Shown piece by piece: positions 25,590-34,035 of a stretch of 64,000 bases of DNA (positions are counted from its first letter, which is position 1; the number at the start of each line of letters is the position of its first letter). Both the position numbers and the translations under genes were made by a program. The DNA is taken from contig NZ_LAYO01000105.1 in assembly GCF_000980875.1 (NCBI RefSeq), positions 1-64,000 on the forward strand. The letters are read 5' to 3'. The stretch is from Leucobacter sp. Ag1 (GTDB lineage: Bacteria; Actinomycetota; Actinomycetes; Actinomycetales; Microbacteriaceae). The notes beneath the pieces were generated by a model. The model ran no database searches. It saw only the letters and a list, made by a program, of their open reading frames with translations, and was not told where the DNA came from.

Positions 25590-26656
25590 ACCGGGTCGCG
25601 CAGTTCGGCGCATTCGTCTGGAGCCTCATCGTCGTCGCGGTCCGAACCCCGATCGTGACGATCGGCAAGGGGCTCGCGTTCTTCGAGAACTGGCTGCTCG
25701 TCAGCAAGAAGTCCCTCTACGGTCTCGCGGTCACCCGGATCCTGTTCGGAGCCACCGGGCTCGGGCTCCTGCTGGCGAACTTCTCGACGCGGCTGTACAC
25801 GTTCGGGCCGGGGTCCGCGTGGAACGGGGAGCTCGCCGAGCCCGTCAGCGACTTCCCGAAGATCTGGATCTTCAGCCTGTTCCACGCCGTTGCCGGAGAC
25901 GCCGTGCTCTACACGGTCTGCTACGTCGCGCTGATGGCGCTCGCGGTGCTGTTCATCCTGGGATGGCGGTTCCGCATCGTCCTGCCGATCTTCTTCGTCG
26001 GCTGGGTCGGCTTCATCGAAGCGAACGACATGGTCGGCGATCAGGGCGACAACATGTTCCGCATCGCGATGATCCTGCTGTTCTTCGCGGATCCTGCCGC
26101 CCGCTGGTCGCTGGATGCGCGCAGACGCGCGAAGCGGGAGTGGTTCGCCGAGGAGAGCGGTCCCCGGCAGATCGGGAACGCCCTGCACAACCTCGCGCTG
26201 ATCGCGCTGACCGCGCAGGTCATGTTCGTGTACGCGTCGGGCGGCCTCTACAAAGCCAGCGGCAGTCCCTGGTCGGAGGGCTACGCGGTCTACAACCCGC
26301 TGCACACCATGCGCTTCGGCACCTGGCCCGTGCTCAGCGATCTGGTGACGACCTGGGGGCCGATGGTCGCGGTCGCCTCCTGGGGATCGATCATCCTGCA
26401 GGTCGCGTTCCCGCTCGCGCTGCTGTCGCGCCCCACGCGCATCATCGCCCTGTTCGGGATCCTCGGCTTCCACATCGCCATCGCGGTGCTCATGGGCCTG
26501 CCGTGGTTCTCGCTGACGATGATCGCGATCGATTCGATCTTCATCCGCGACCGCAGCTGGCAGAAGGTGAGCCAGGGGGTGAAGGATCGCTGGAGGTCAG
26601 CGATGGGGCGTGCGGCGAGTCCGCCGACGAAGGCGCCCGTCGAGGTCTCGGCCTGA
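25586..26656 (+). CDS. HTTM-domain (vitamin K-dependent carboxylase-like) membrane protein
   Basis: The 356-residue protein has the HTTM layout: an amphipathic N-terminus, LYGLAVTRILFGATGLGLLL, then several further transmembrane segments, with FIEANDMVGDQGDNMFRIAMIL and MFVYASGGLYKASGSPW in the conserved central region. The family is related to gamma-glutamyl carboxylase, but bacterial members mostly have no known reaction. It is translationally coupled to the DUF5819 gene by ATGA. Confidence 0.8.
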   Translation: MNRVAQFGAFVWSLIVVAVRTPIVTIGKGLAFFENWLLVSKKSLYGLAVTRILFGATGLGLLLANFSTRLYTFGPGSAWNGELAEPVSDFPKIWIFSLFHAVAGDAVLYTVCYVALMALAVLFILGWRFRIVLPIFFVGWVGFIEANDMVGDQGDNMFRIAMILLFFADPAARWSLDARRRAKREWFAEESGPRQIGNALHNLALIALTAQVMFVYASGGLYKASGSPWSEGYAVYNPLHTMRFGTWPVLSDLVTTWGPMVAVASWGSIILQVAFPLALLSRPTRIIALFGILGFHIAIAVLMGLPWFSLTMIAIDSIFIRDRSWQKVSQGVKDRWRSAMGRAASPPTKAPVEVSA

Positions 26657-26662
26657 CCAGCC

Positions 26663-26697
26663 GATGGCGGCCCGTGCATCGCGCACGGGCCGCCATC
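26663..26697 (+). terminator. Terminator after the DUF5819/HTTM pair
   Basis: Perfect 15-bp arms (26663-26677 and 26683-26697) enclose a 5-nt loop, 7 bp after the HTTM stop. No T run follows, which is common in GC-rich actinobacteria. Confidence 0.7.
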
Positions 26698-26742
26698 GCC
26701 GTCTCCGGGATCGATGTCGGCGGTCCCGGATAGGCTCGCCGC

Positions 26743-28068
26743 ATGGCGAAATCGAGCGGCGGCTACGCGTGCACCGAGTGCGGTTGGCGCGCACCCAAGT
26801 GGGTCGGGCGCTGCGGCGAGTGCCAGCAGTGGGGCACGGTGCAGGTCGTGGGTACTCCCGGCGCCACGCTGGCGCGTACGGTGCAGGCCTCGGCGCCCTC
26901 GTCGGGGCGCGAAGCGCGGCCCATCACCGAGCTGATCGGCGAGCCCGTGCGGCACCGTCCCACCGGCATCGGCGAGCTCGACCGGGTGCTCGGCGGCGGC
27001 ATCGTGCCGGGCGCCGCGGTGCTGTTCTCTGGCGAACCCGGCGTCGGCAAGTCGACCCTGCTGCTCGATGCCGCGGCGCGCGCGGCCGAACGCGGCGGGC
27101 GGGTGCTCTACGCGAGCGGCGAGGAATCCACGGGGCAGATCCGCATGCGCGCCGAACGCACGGGCGCCCTGCACGACACGCTCTACCTCGCCAGCGAGAC
27201 CGATCTCGCGACGGTGCTCGGGCACATCGAGGCGGTGCAGCCCGAGCTCGTCATCGTCGATTCGGTGCAGACGCTCGCGAGCGATCGGGTCGACGGCGGT
27301 GCGGGCGGCCCGGCGCAGGTGCGCGAGGTCGCTGCGGCGCTGATCCGGGTGGCGAAGGAACACGGTGTGCCCGTCATCCTCGTCGGTCACGTCACGAAGG
27401 ACGGCAACGTGGCGGGCCCGCGGCTGCTCGAGCACCTCGTCGACGTCGTGTGCCACTTCGAGGGGGACCGCCGATCCACCCTGCGCTTCCTGCGCACCCT
27501 CAAGAACCGATTCGGCCCGACCGACGAGGTCGGCTGCTTCGAGATGAGCGGCAGCGGAATCCAGGAGGTGCCGGATCCGAGCGGGCTCTTCCTCAGTCGC
27601 AGCACGGAGCCGGTCAGCGGCACCTGCGCCACGATCGCGCTCGAGGGGCGCCGGGCGATCCCCGTCGAGGTGCAGGCGCTCGTCGCCAGCACGACCGCGC
27701 CCAACCCGAGGCGCGTCACCAGCGGCGTCGACAGCGCGCGCGTGGCCATGGTGCTCGCGGTGCTCGAGCGCCGTGCACGGGTCAAACTGCACGACAAGGA
27801 CGTCTACGTCTCCACGGTCGGCGGCGTCCGCCTCGCAGAACCTGCGGCCGACCTCGCCATCGCGCTGGCGGTGCTGTCGGCGATCACCGACCAGCCGCTG
27901 GCGCACGAACTCGCCGCTGTCGGCGAGATCAGCCTGGCCGGCGAGGTCCGTCCGGTCGTCGGCGGCGAGCAGCGGCGCGCCGAGGCGCAGCGACTCGGAT
28001 ACCGCAGACTCGTCGATTCCGACAGCGGAACCCTCGCACGGGCGAGAGCGCTCGCGCTCGGGGAGTAG
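26743..28068 (+). CDS. radA: DNA repair protein RadA
   Basis: The 441-residue protein has the full RadA plan: a Cys4 zinc finger (C10, C13, C24, C27), a RecA-like ATPase with Walker A GEPGVGKST at residues 97-105, the RadA signature KNRFG, and a C-terminal Lon-protease-like domain (DVYVSTVGGVRLAEPAADLA). It drives branch migration during recombinational repair in the cytoplasm. Length and motifs are those of the family. Mqo starts 11 bp downstream, so the two may share a transcript. Confidence 0.97.
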   Translation: MAKSSGGYACTECGWRAPKWVGRCGECQQWGTVQVVGTPGATLARTVQASAPSSGREARPITELIGEPVRHRPTGIGELDRVLGGGIVPGAAVLFSGEPGVGKSTLLLDAAARAAERGGRVLYASGEESTGQIRMRAERTGALHDTLYLASETDLATVLGHIEAVQPELVIVDSVQTLASDRVDGGAGGPAQVREVAAALIRVAKEHGVPVILVGHVTKDGNVAGPRLLEHLVDVVCHFEGDRRSTLRFLRTLKNRFGPTDEVGCFEMSGSGIQEVPDPSGLFLSRSTEPVSGTCATIALEGRRAIPVEVQALVASTTAPNPRRVTSGVDSARVAMVLAVLERRARVKLHDKDVYVSTVGGVRLAEPAADLAIALAVLSAITDQPLAHELAAVGEISLAGEVRPVVGGEQRRAEAQRLGYRRLVDSDSGTLARARALALGE

Positions 28069-28079
28069 AATCGAGGATC

Positions 28080-29585
28080 GTGAGCAACAACACGGTAGAC
28101 GTCGTCCTCATCGGTGGCGGGATCATGAGCGCCACCCTCGGCACCATGATCTCCCAGGTCGAGCCCGACTGGAGCATCGAGCTGTTCGAATCGCGCACCG
28201 AGGTGGCGACCGAGAGCACCAACGCATGGAACAACGCGGGCACCGGCCACGCGGCCCTGTGCGAGCTCAACTACATGCCCGAGGGCAAGGACGGCAGCCT
28301 GTCGGCGGCGAAGGCCATCGACATCAACGAGCAGTTCCAGCTGTCCCGCCAGTGGTGGTCCTCGCTGGTCAAGCAGGGCGTGCTCGGCGAGCCCTCCAGC
28401 TTCATCAACGCGACCCCGCACATGACCTTCGTGCGCGGCGAGTCGAACGTCGACTACCTGCGCCGACGCTACGAGCTCCTGAAGGAGGAACCGCTGTTCT
28501 CCGACATGGAGTTCAGCGACGACCCCGAGCAGATCGCCGAGTGGACCCCGATGCTCGTCGAGCGCCGCAGCAAGGACGAGGTCTTCGCGGCCACGCGCTC
28601 GCTCAGCGGCACCGACGTCGACTTCGGCGCGGTCACCCGCCAGCTCATCAGCCACCTCGAGGACCAGGGCGTCACCGTCAACCTGGGGCACGAGGTCAAG
28701 AAGCTGCGCCGTCGTGCCGACGGCACCTGGGATGTGACCGTGCGCAACCGTGCCGGTTTCGGCAAGCGCACCGTCAACGCGCGCTTCGTCTTCGTGGGTG
28801 CCGGCGGCGGTGCGCTGTCGCTCCTGCAGTCCTCCAAGATCCCCGAGATCAAGGGCTTCGGCGGCTTCCCCATCAGCGGCAAGTTCCTCAAGTGCGACAA
28901 CCCCGAGGTCGTGCGCGAGCACCGCGCCAAGGTCTACGGCAAGGCCGCGGTCGGCGCACCGCCCATGTCGGTCCCGCACCTCGACACCCGCATCGTCGAC
29001 GGCAAGGAGAGCCTGCTCTTCGGGCCGTACGCCGGATTCAGCCCGAAATTCCTTAAGAAGGGCTCCTGGTGGGATCTGCCGGGCTCCATCCGCCTGCACA
29101 ACCTGTGGCCCATGATCCGGGTCGGCCTCAGCGAGTTCTCGCTCGAGAAGTACCTCCTCACCGAGCTCATGGCGAGCCGCGAGAAGCAGCTCTCGACCCT
29201 GCGCGAGTACATGCCCTCCGCCAAGCGCGGCGACTGGGAGATGATCACCGCCGGCCAGCGCGTCCAGGTCATGAAGAAGGACCCGAAGAAGGGCGGAGTG
29301 CTGCAGTTCGGCACCGAGGTCATCACGGGCGCCGACGGCACCATCGCCGGCCTGCTCGGCGCTTCGCCGGGAGCTTCGACCGCGGTGCACGCCATGCTCG
29401 GCGTGCTGCAGAAGTGCTTCCCCGAGCAGTTCGAGGCCCGCTGGCGCGACGAGTTCCTGGCGCAGATCCCGGCCTACGGCACGGGCGTCAACCACGATGC
29501 GGCTCTCGCCGCGCAGACGCTCGCCGAGACGGGCGCCGTGCTCGGGCTGCTGCCGAAGCAGGTCGAGGCCGCAGCGGCCGAGTAA
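28080..29585 (+). CDS. mqo: Malate:quinone oxidoreductase
   Basis: The 501-residue flavoprotein begins with the FAD-binding VDVVLIGGGIMSATLGTMI and contains the Mqo signatures NAWNNAGTGHAALCELNY, INATPHMTFVRG and the C-terminal GASPGASTAVHAML. It oxidises malate to oxaloacetate at the inner face of the membrane and passes electrons to menaquinone. The GTG at 28080 gives the usual N-terminus just ahead of the FAD motif. A strong terminator follows. Confidence 0.97.
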   Translation: MSNNTVDVVLIGGGIMSATLGTMISQVEPDWSIELFESRTEVATESTNAWNNAGTGHAALCELNYMPEGKDGSLSAAKAIDINEQFQLSRQWWSSLVKQGVLGEPSSFINATPHMTFVRGESNVDYLRRRYELLKEEPLFSDMEFSDDPEQIAEWTPMLVERRSKDEVFAATRSLSGTDVDFGAVTRQLISHLEDQGVTVNLGHEVKKLRRRADGTWDVTVRNRAGFGKRTVNARFVFVGAGGGALSLLQSSKIPEIKGFGGFPISGKFLKCDNPEVVREHRAKVYGKAAVGAPPMSVPHLDTRIVDGKESLLFGPYAGFSPKFLKKGSWWDLPGSIRLHNLWPMIRVGLSEFSLEKYLLTELMASREKQLSTLREYMPSAKRGDWEMITAGQRVQVMKKDPKKGGVLQFGTEVITGADGTIAGLLGASPGASTAVHAMLGVLQKCFPEQFEARWRDEFLAQIPAYGTGVNHDAALAAQTLAETGAVLGLLPKQVEAAAAE

Positions 29586-29593
29586 CGAGCTTC

Positions 29594-29639
29594 AACGCCA
29601 GAGGGGCGGGATCCGACCGGATCCCGCCCCTCTGGCGTT
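29594..29639. terminator. Bidirectional terminator between mqo and the HAD gene
   Basis: Perfect 21-bp arms (29594-29614 and 29619-29639) enclose GACC, with TTT at 29638-29640. It sits between convergent genes and can end transcription from both. Confidence 0.85.
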
Positions 29640-29668
29640 TCGCGGTCCCGCGCCCGCCCGGCTGCTGT

Positions 29669-30433
29669 CTACTGCTCCGCGAGCAGCTGCTCGAGGTAGT
29701 GCGCGGTGTCCTCCCAGCCGGTGACTGCGTGGCAGCGCACGCCCATTGCCTTCACGGGGTAGTCGTTGCCGTCCGGGTCGAGGCGGTCGCCGACGAAGAG
29801 CATGCGGTCGAGGGGGATCCCCGTCTGCTCGGTGAGCTTGCGCATGCCGTAGGCCTTGTCGATGCCTCGACGGGTGATGTCGACGGAGGTGGATCCGCCG
29901 CTGCGCACCTCGAGGTCGGGCAGGCGATCGGCGACGGCGGCGCGCAGGGTGTTCTTCTTCGTGCCGTCGGGATCCCACGCGTGCTTCGCGTCGACGGGGG
30001 CCCGCTGGCCGAGGGCTGAGAAGGTGACCTGCGAGCCGCGATCCTCGAGGATCTCGCCCCAGGGCTTCGCCTCCCAGAGGCCGAGGCGTTCGGCCTCCTC
30101 GCGGAGCGCGACGAAGGCGGCGTCCCGCTGTTCGGGGGTGAGCTCCTCGCGGTAGACGGTCTGCCAGACGCCGGCGCTGCGGCGCTCGTAGCGCGTACCG
30201 CAGGTGGGGAGCAGGTGCAGGCGCTCGAGGGCGTCCTCCGCGGCGTCGCCGAGCTGCGAGACGAGCTGGTTCTCGAACTGCTCGAAGTTGCCGCCCGAGA
30301 TGACCGCGACCGAGGTGCGGTCCAGCAGCCGTTCGAACACGGCGAGCATGCGGGGCTCGAGCGGCGACTTGGACGGCGCGAGGGTGTCGTCGAGGTCGAA
30401 TGCGATCAGGTCGGGCAGCGGTTGGGCAAGCAT
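29669..30433 (-). CDS. HAD-IIB-family hydrolase (phosphomannomutase-like phosphatase)
   Basis: The 254-residue protein has the HAD motif I LIAFDLDDTLAPSKSPL, motif II VAVISGGN, a lysine in IDKAYGMRKL, and motif IV LFVGDRLDPDGNDYPV. The cap belongs to the IIB type, like eukaryotic-type phosphomannomutases and sugar phosphatases. A Mg-dependent phosphate transfer or hydrolysis of a sugar phosphate is expected. GGAGCA precedes the ATG at 30433; the frame is open further upstream across the tRNA gene, which is clearly not coding. Confidence 0.85.
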   Translation of the reverse strand: MLAQPLPDLIAFDLDDTLAPSKSPLEPRMLAVFERLLDRTSVAVISGGNFEQFENQLVSQLGDAAEDALERLHLLPTCGTRYERRSAGVWQTVYREELTPEQRDAAFVALREEAERLGLWEAKPWGEILEDRGSQVTFSALGQRAPVDAKHAWDPDGTKKNTLRAAVADRLPDLEVRSGGSTSVDITRRGIDKAYGMRKLTEQTGIPLDRMLFVGDRLDPDGNDYPVKAMGVRCHAVTGWEDTAHYLEQLLAEQ

Positions 30434-30526
30434 TGCTCCAGTCTCCCATGCGCCACACGCCCGAACGCCCCGATTTCCGTTTGCACCCCGGAGCACGCTA
30501 AGCTGTTCCCTGCGCCTCGGCGCAAT

Positions 30527-30600
30527 CGGGATGTGGCGCAGCTTGGTAGCGCACGTCGTTCGGGACGACGGGGTCGCAGGTTCAAATCCTGTCATCCCGA
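30527..30600 (+). tRNA. tRNA-Pro (anticodon CGG)
   Basis: Acceptor CGGGATG (30527-30533) pairs with CATCCCG (30593-30599), discriminator A. The anticodon stem CGTCG/CGACG encloses TTCGGGA, giving CGG. The T arm has GGTTCAAATCC. CCA is not encoded. A terminator hairpin follows within a few bases. Confidence 0.95.
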
Positions 30601-30605
30601 CTGAG

Positions 30606-30649
30606 AAGCCCCGGAGCTTCCGCAGATTTCTGCGGGCGCTCCGGGGCTT
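30606..30649 (+). terminator. Terminator after tRNA-Pro
   Basis: Outer arms 30606-30617 and 30638-30649 pair over 12 bp, and an inner hairpin CCGCAGA/TCTGCGG (30620-30635) stacks in the loop. TTT and later TTTTC follow. Confidence 0.8.
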
Positions 30650-31030
30650 TCTGAGTTTTCGGGGCGAGTGGTCTCGATGGTGCAGACACGTTTCGGACAC
30701 GATGACGAAGGAGAACGGGTGTGGTGCGGGTGCGCCGGCGCCGGGGAACGTCCGCGTCGACTCCGATGACATCCCGGGAAGTCGGCCCCGGTGCTGCCTC
30801 CACAGGCACCGGCCCCGTCTCCGCTCGTTCCGGCATCGATCTCGTAGGCGCCACTGGACACCTGCGCGACGAGTGGACGGCGAGTCGCACGGCAGTTGGG
30901 CGTCCAGTCGTCGGTTCGAGGTCCAGTCGTCGAACCGGTGATCCAGCGAACCGGCGATCGCAGGCCGAACCCGGAGCCCGACCGCCCGCCGAACAGCCCA
31001 GCCGACCGAGCTGCCCCGCCGACCTCGCCG
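30650..31030. other. Non-coding stretch between tRNA-Pro and the FadR-type gene
   Basis: About 380 bp without a convincing gene. Two imperfect copies of a CCAGTCGTCG unit occur at about 30903-30930, followed by CCAGCGAACCGG. Open frames here are Arg/Pro-rich shadows without ribosome sites. There is no integrase and no second tRNA end, so no sign of an inserted element. Confidence 0.5.
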
Positions 31031-31759
31031 TCAGCGGCTCGACAGGAAGCCGCGCAGCAGCGCCGCAGATCCTTCGATGTGCTCGAGCATGGCCTCGGCG
31101 GCGGACTGCGGGCGGCCGGCGAGGATCGCCGAGACGATGGCTTCGTGCTGCGCGTCGGAGTGCGAGAGGTTCGGGCGGAGCATCGGGATCTCGTCGAGCA
31201 GCGCGTTGACGCGCGTGCGGAGGTCCGCGACCAGGGGGACGAGGCTGGGGGAGCCCGAGAGCTCCGCGATGAGGAGGTGCAGGCGCGAGTCGAGTCGGCG
31301 GTGGTTCGCGTCGTCGGAGGCGCGGCACTCCTCGAGCGCGCGGGCGAGCGCGGCCCGCTCGTCGGCGGTCAGGTCGCGGGCCGCGGCCTCGCGCGCGGCC
31401 CCGACCTCGAGCACGCGCCGCAGCACGGTCGTATCCTCGACCTCCGCCTCGCCGAGTTCGGCGTGGGCGGGGCGCAGGGCGGACTCGTCGGGCAGGGCGT
31501 CGACGACGAAGGTGCCGCCGTAGCGGCCGCGGCGCGAGAGCACGAGGCCCGCCTCGGTGAGCGTCGCGAGCGCCTCGCGCACGGTATCGCGGCTGACCTT
31601 GAGCATCGCCGCGAGATCGCGTTCGGCGGGCAGCCGCTCGCCCGGTCCGATCATGCCGAGGCGGATCGACTGCAGCAGCCGCTGCACCGTCTCCTCGTAG
31701 GCGTTGGTGGGGCGTTCGGCCCGGATCAGGAGCTCGACGCCGTCTGCCGAGGGATGCAT
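31031..31759 (-). CDS. FadR-type GntR transcriptional regulator
   Basis: The 242-residue protein has a winged helix (residues about 15-80: YEETVQRLLQSIRLGMIGPG, LPAERDLAAMLKVSRDTVREAL, VLSRRGRYGGTFV) and an FCD effector domain with metal-type histidines (RLHLLIAELSG, SDAQHEAIVSAIL). AGGAGGATCG precedes the ATG at 31759. It follows the SDR/aldehyde dehydrogenase/amidase/ligase genes on the same strand and is the best candidate regulator of that cluster, perhaps acting on the palindrome at 36270. Confidence 0.87.
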   Translation of the reverse strand: MHPSADGVELLIRAERPTNAYEETVQRLLQSIRLGMIGPGERLPAERDLAAMLKVSRDTVREALATLTEAGLVLSRRGRYGGTFVVDALPDESALRPAHAELGEAEVEDTTVLRRVLEVGAAREAAARDLTADERAALARALEECRASDDANHRRLDSRLHLLIAELSGSPSLVPLVADLRTRVNALLDEIPMLRPNLSHSDAQHEAIVSAILAGRPQSAAEAMLEHIEGSAALLRGFLSSR

Positions 31760-31798
31760 CGATCCTCCTCCTGCCGTTCGGTCCATTGCGAGTGTACG

Positions 31799-31840
31799 CC
31801 GAGGCCCGGGCGACGACGCGCGTCGTCGCCCGGGCCTCGG
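31799..31840. terminator. 42-bp perfect palindrome between the SDR and FadR genes
   Basis: Every base from 31799 to 31840 is symmetric about the centre at 31819/31820. It starts 8 bp after the SDR stop on the minus strand and lies 40 bp before the FadR start. A terminator for the catabolic operon is the likeliest role; it could also be a regulator site. Confidence 0.65.
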
Positions 31841-31848
31841 GGCGCGGT

Positions 31849-32640
31849 TCAGAGCGGGGTCGTGTACGCGCTGGTCAGGCCGCCGTCGACGAGGAACGTC
31901 GACGCGGTGATGAACGACGCGTCGTCGCTCGCGAGGAACGCGACCGAGGCCGCGAGCTCCTCGGGACGGGCGAAGCGACCGACGGGGACGTGCACGAGAC
32001 GGCGGGCCGCGCGCTCCGGATCCTTCGCGAACAGCTCCTGCAGCAGCGGGGTGTTCACCGGCCCGGGGCAGAGCGCGTTCACGCGGATGCCCTGCCGGGC
32101 GAACTGCACGCCGAGCTCGCGGGTCATGGCGAGCACGCCGCCCTTCGACGCGGTGTAGGAGATCTGCGAGGTCGCGGATCCCATCACGGCGACGAACGAC
32201 GCGGTGTTGATGATCGAGCCGGATCCCTGCGCGGTCATGTGCCGCAGCGCGGCGCGGGAGCACAGGTAGACGCTCTTGAGGTTCACGTCCTGCACCTTCT
32301 CCCACGCGGGGAGCTCGGTGATCTCGATCGAATCGTCGTCGTCGGGCGAGATGCCGGCGTTGTTGAACGCGATGTCGACGGAGCCGAACTCGCGGGCGGC
32401 GGTGTCGAACAGGTGGTTCACCTGGGCCTCGTCGGTCACGTTGACCTGGACGAACAGGCCGCCGACCTCGGCCGCGGCGGCCTCGCCGGCCGCCGGGTTC
32501 ATGTCGCCGATCACGATCGTCGCGCCCTCGGCGCGCATGCGACGGGCGGTGGCCAGGCCGATGCCGCTCGCGCCGCCGGTGATGACGGCGACCTTCCCGG
32601 CGAGCCGCTGGGTCAGGTCGATCGGGGTGATGTCGTTCAT
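31849..32640 (-). CDS. Short-chain dehydrogenase/reductase
   Basis: The 263-residue protein has the classical SDR motifs: AVITGGASGIGLATA (NAD-binding), NNAG, the catalytic Ser in NTASF, and YTASK with the catalytic Tyr and Lys. An Asp after the second strand (VIGDMNP) favours NAD over NADP. It lies directly downstream of the aldehyde dehydrogenase gene. In this cluster it could oxidise a gamma-glutamylated amino alcohol to the aldehyde that the next enzyme uses. Confidence 0.9.
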   Translation of the reverse strand: MNDITPIDLTQRLAGKVAVITGGASGIGLATARRMRAEGATIVIGDMNPAAGEAAAAEVGGLFVQVNVTDEAQVNHLFDTAAREFGSVDIAFNNAGISPDDDDSIEITELPAWEKVQDVNLKSVYLCSRAALRHMTAQGSGSIINTASFVAVMGSATSQISYTASKGGVLAMTRELGVQFARQGIRVNALCPGPVNTPLLQELFAKDPERAARRLVHVPVGRFARPEELAASVAFLASDDASFITASTFLVDGGLTSAYTTPL

Positions 32641-32679
32641 GGTGCTTCCTTCTGAAGTGTCGTGCGTGAAGAAGACGGG

Positions 32680-34035
32680 TTATTCGGTGGCGAAGAAGAC
32701 GTTCTTCGTCTCGGTGAAGTGCTCGGCGGCGTCGGGTCCGAGCTCGCGGCCGAGGCCGGACTGCTTAAAGCCGCCGAAGGGGGTCGAGTAGCGCACCGAG
32801 GAGTGGGAGTTGACGGAGAGGTTCCCGCCCTCGACGGCGCGCGCCGTGCGGATGCCGCGGGCGAGGTCCTGCGTCCAGATGGAGCCGCTGAGCCCGAACT
32901 CGGTGGCGTTGGCCAGCTGGATCGCGTCGGCCTCGTCGTCGAACGGCAGGACGGCGACGACGGGCCCGAAGATCTCCTCGGTCGCGACGCGCGATCCGCG
33001 TTCGGGGGTGACGACGGTGGGCGCGAACCAGGATCCCGGGCCGTCGGGGCAGGACCCACGGAAGGCGACGGGGGCGTCCTCGTCGAGGAACGCGGCCACG
33101 CTCTCCTTGTGGGCCTGCGTCACGAGCGGGCCGACCTCGGTCGACTCGTCGGTCGGGTCGCCGACCTTGACGCCCTGCACGGCCGTCTCGAAGCGCTCCA
33201 TGAATCGGTCGTACACGCTGCGCTGCACGAGCAGGCGGCTGCGGGCGCAGCAGTCCTGCCCGGCGTTGTCGAACACCGAGTAGGGCGCGGTCGCGGCGGC
33301 GCGTTCGATGTCGGCGTCCTCGAACACGATGTTGGCGCTCTTGCCGCCGAGCTCCAGCGTCACCCGCTTCACCTGCTCGGCCGCGCCGGCCATGATCCGC
33401 TTGCCGACCGCGGTGGATCCGGTGAACACGAGCTTGCGCACATCGGGGTGGGTGACGAACCGTTCGCCGACGACGGATCCGCGGCCCGCGAGCACCTGGA
33501 ACAGGCCCTCGGGCAGCCCGGACTCGAGCGCGAGCTCGCCGAGGCGCAGGCTGGTGAGCGGCGTCCACTCGGCGGGCTTCAGCACGACCGCGTTGCCGGC
33601 CGCCAGCGCCGGGGCGAATCCCCATGCGGCGATGGTCATGGGGAAGTTCCACGGCGTGATCACCCCGACGACGCCGATCGGCTCGTGGAACGTGACGTCC
33701 ATGCCACCGGCGACCGGGATCTGCTTGCCGATGAGGCGCTCGGGGGCGGCCGAGTAGTACTCGAGCACGTCGCGGACGTGCCCGGCTTCCCAGCGCGACT
33801 GCCCGATGGGATGCCCGGAGTTCGCGGTCTCGAGCTGCGCCAGGCGCTCGAGGTCGGCGTCGACGGCGTCCGCGAAGCGGCGCAGCGCCTTCGCGCGATC
33901 CGCGGGCGCGACCTTCGCCCAGTCGCGCTGCGCACGCACCGCCGCGGTGATGGCGGCATCGGTCTCGGGCACGTCGAGGTGGGCGACCTCGGTGACGGCC
34001 TCGCCGGTGGCGGGATTGATGACGGTGTAGCTCAT
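32680..34035 (-). CDS. NAD(P)-dependent aldehyde dehydrogenase (PuuC-like)
   Basis: The 451-residue protein has the ALDH superfamily motifs: ITPWNFPMTIAAWGFAPAL, FTGSTAVGKRI, the general base in LELGGKSANIV, the nucleophile in NAGQDCCARSR, and EEIFGPVVAV. It would oxidise an aldehyde, here probably gamma-glutamyl-linked, to the acid. Its ATG overlaps the stop of the amidase gene (ATGA), so the two are coupled. Confidence 0.92.
   Translation of the reverse strand: MSYTVINPATGEAVTEVAHLDVPETDAAITAAVRAQRDWAKVAPADRAKALRRFADAVDADLERLAQLETANSGHPIGQSRWEAGHVRDVLEYYSAAPERLIGKQIPVAGGMDVTFHEPIGVVGVITPWNFPMTIAAWGFAPALAAGNAVVLKPAEWTPLTSLRLGELALESGLPEGLFQVLAGRGSVVGERFVTHPDVRKLVFTGSTAVGKRIMAGAAEQVKRVTLELGGKSANIVFEDADIERAAATAPYSVFDNAGQDCCARSRLLVQRSVYDRFMERFETAVQGVKVGDPTDESTEVGPLVTQAHKESVAAFLDEDAPVAFRGSCPDGPGSWFAPTVVTPERGSRVATEEIFGPVVAVLPFDDEADAIQLANATEFGLSGSIWTQDLARGIRTARAVEGGNLSVNSHSSVRYSTPFGGFKQSGLGRELGPDAAEHFTETKNVFFATE

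Noticed and set aside
30527-31030. Integrated element using tRNA-Pro as an attachment site.
   Set aside because: No integrase, no repeated tRNA end and no foreign composition follow the tRNA; a simple terminator does.
30582-31328. Minus-strand gene across the tRNA-Pro terminator region.
   Set aside because: It overlaps a tRNA and the FadR-type gene in another frame and has no ribosome site or recognisable motif.
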